Positions 63,259 to 64,000 of a stretch of DNA of 64,000 nt are shown here, in pieces. Below the pieces are notes generated by a model, which saw nothing but the letters and a program-made list of their open reading frames with translations, was not told where the DNA came from and did no database searches. The position numbers and the translations under genes are program-made. This DNA comes from Roseivirga sp. (GTDB taxonomy: Bacteria > Bacteroidota > Bacteroidia > Cytophagales > Cyclobacteriaceae), in NCBI GenBank assembly GCA_021404565.1, contig JAAWWF010000005.1:337663-401662 (forward strand). The letters run 5' to 3'. Each line of letters starts with the position of its first letter. Within the stretch, counting starts at the first letter, position 1.

Positions 63259-63280
63259 GCAGCCACCGTTAAGCGGCTGC
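63259..63280 (-). promoter_or_regulatory. Intercistronic hairpin between peptide and propeller (cassette 2)
   Basis: A 6-bp GC-rich stem (63259-63264 GCAGCC with 63275-63280 GGCTGC, 10-base loop) in the 46-bp gap before the propeller ATG. It sits at the same place as the hairpin of cassette 1 and may set the peptide/propeller ratio. Confidence 0.5.
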
Positions 63281-63291
63281 TAAGACTAAGT

Positions 63292-63483
63292 TTAACCATC
63301 GCAATCTGGTTCCGCACCAATTGCTCCCCAAGATTCACATTGGTACCCTTCGGGTCTCCAATTGCACCAACCATCTCTTGTCTCTCCTTCTTCTAGTTCC
63401 CCCATTGTATAGCAGGATGAATAAGAAGAGTAGGAGATTCCTAACATGGCAACTGCCATGATGCTGAAAATTAACTTTCTCAT
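63292..63483 (-). CDS. Small secreted four-cysteine peptide, copy 1 (cassette 2)
   Basis: 63 residues from ATG 63483 (the longer frame from 63516 lacks a signal-like start). Signal peptide about 1-22 (MRKLIFSIMAVAMLGISYSS). The mature part is about 41 residues with four Cys: SSC at the front, then GWC, YQC and the last DCD. The core EEGETRDGWCNWRPEGYQCE is almost identical to that of the neighbouring copy at 63761-63955. The peptide is not related in sequence to the one at 9871-10104 apart from size, signal and Cys count. Function unknown; probably folded by disulfides and released. Confidence 0.75.
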   Translation of the reverse strand: MRKLIFSIMAVAMLGISYSSYSSCYTMGELEEGETRDGWCNWRPEGYQCESWGAIGAEPDCDG

Positions 63484-63760
63484 GTAATTAATTGTTTTGT
63501 TTAATAAATATGACATGTATACAACTAAAAAATTGTATCTAAAATATTGGGAGAAGGGAATAAAAGATGGGCGAACTACTAGTTTGGAAAAAATAAGAGA
63601 GTAGTTCCTTAATACTCACTCAGCCTCTATTTGAAACTAAAGAATCAGATAAAACCTTGGTAAGGGAAAGTATCCGTAATGACCAAACTTGTTAATGAAG
63701 AGTCTATAATTTGCCAGACAACTTCTCTTCTCCGGTAGAGATGTAATAAGCTTCTGCCAC
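63484..63760. other. Spacer between the two duplicated peptide genes
   Basis: 277 bases with no gene recognised. An 8-bp inverted repeat (GAACTACT 63573-63580, AGTAGTTC 63600-63607) with a 19-base A-rich loop is present. No consensus promoter element was found, so it is not clear whether copy 1 has its own promoter. Confidence 0.4.
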
Positions 63761-63955
63761 TTAATCGCAATTGGCTTCTTCTCCAAAAGGACCCCAAGGT
63801 TCACATTGATAGCCTTCAGGCCTCCAATTACACCATCCCGCATGTGTTTCACCTTCTTCTAATATAAGTAAGGTGCAGTGGTCTTGTGATGATGCTGAAA
63901 ATGTAGAAAAAAACATAGGTGTGGCTAGAAAAAGTAATATTAGGGTTTTCTTCAT
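63761..63955 (-). CDS. Small secreted four-cysteine peptide, copy 2 (cassette 2)
   Basis: 64 residues from ATG 63955, signal peptide about 1-23 (MKKTLILLFLATPMFFSTFS). The mature part carries Cys in DHC, GWC, YQC and NCD, spaced as in copy 1; the last three are in the conserved core EEGETHAGWCNWRPEGYQCE and the tail WG.FG.E..CD. The leader is much less similar than the core, the mark of selection on the mature peptide. Upstream 45 bases reach the window edge, so its promoter may lie outside. First gene of the cassette on the minus strand. Confidence 0.75.
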   Translation of the reverse strand: MKKTLILLFLATPMFFSTFSASSQDHCTLLILEEGETHAGWCNWRPEGYQCEPWGPFGEEANCD

Positions 63956-64000
63956 CTTATTGTTAGTTTAATGTGACTCTCTTTTATACGACAATTATGA

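Noticed and set aside
62103..63374. Longer start of the propeller lipoprotein at 63374
   Set aside because: The extension overlaps the peptide gene in a different frame and would bury the lipoprotein signal; ATG 63245 begins exactly at the signal peptide.
63637..63852. A 71-codon minus-strand frame overlapping the duplicated peptide copy 2
   Set aside because: It is a shadow in another frame of the peptide gene. Its similarity to the upstream extension of the 62103 frame (also a shadow, of peptide copy 1) simply reflects the duplicated peptide DNA.
1..64000. tRNA, rRNA, CRISPR array, transposase or prophage genes
   Set aside because: Looked for by eye on both strands; no cloverleaf with a GTTCRA T-loop plus CCA-type end, no regularly spaced repeats, no DDE or integrase motifs were seen.

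Overview
The window looks like a piece of a Bacteroidota chromosome, probably Cytophagales (inferred; genus not assignable). The support is: an exact TTTG-N19-TAnnTTTG promoter upstream of sucD, few recognisable Shine-Dalgarno sequences, and typical families of the group. These include an MG2/TonB-plug protein, a DUF2807 adhesin-head protein, ABC permease/M1 peptidase fusions, PadR-controlled FtsX-type permeases, LytTR/His-kinase pairs, a split methylmalonyl-CoA mutase and many lipoproteins. No rRNA, tRNA, CRISPR array, insertion sequence or prophage was recognised.

Layout. 1-5.7 kb: an RND efflux operon (adaptor cut by the window edge, AcrB-type pump, TolC-type channel) closed by an 18-bp perfect hairpin. 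5.9-9.6 kb: a DUF2807 protein, then an FAD oxidoreductase and a polytopic 2x[4Fe-4S] protein as an electron-transfer pair. 9.8-12.1 kb: a cassette of a small Cys-rich secreted peptide, a beta-propeller lipoprotein and a CxxC lipoprotein, followed by a structured, terminator-ended RNA region. 12.3-20.0 kb: cell-envelope proteins (YbjN-like, DUF547-barrel fusion, lipocalin-like lipoprotein, MG2/plug protein), a DinB protein, a zinc-ribbon membrane protein and a pirin with a perfect palindromic operator candidate. 20.2-24.6 kb: a three-glycosyltransferase operon plus a secreted unknown. 24.6-29.5 kb: a GNAT protein and the mutA-mutB-Nudix operon. 29.8-31.2 kb: dnaA.

31.3-38.5 kb: a secreted unknown, an AraC regulator, small membrane and DinB proteins, and a six-gene minus-strand operon (hydrolase, membrane protein, LytS-type kinase, LytTR regulator, membrane protein, SnoaL-like lipoprotein). 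38.7-44.5 kb: padR with three 11-bp operator half-sites spaced exactly 30 bp, then two large paralogous MacB-like permeases without an ATPase. 44.5-50.9 kb: a DMT exporter, a MORN/YwqK-type protein, rarA, a ParE-type toxin-antitoxin pair, a lipocalin-like protein and an M28 peptidase. 51.0-55.5 kb: an ABC ATPase and a permease-M1 peptidase fusion. 55.5-60.3 kb: a lipoprotein and a decayed copy of its 3' end, a nitroreductase, a DASS transporter and sucD. 60.5-64 kb (minus strand): a second, richer peptide/propeller/CxxC cassette with tandem duplicated peptides.

The two peptide/propeller/CxxC cassettes, about 50 kb apart, are the best candidate for an undescribed system. Both have the order peptide(s), intercistronic hairpin, lipoprotein propeller, then an overlapping CxxC lipoprotein, although their peptides are unrelated in sequence apart from four cysteines each. 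Function is unknown; export, folding or sensing of a disulfide-stabilised peptide is an inference.
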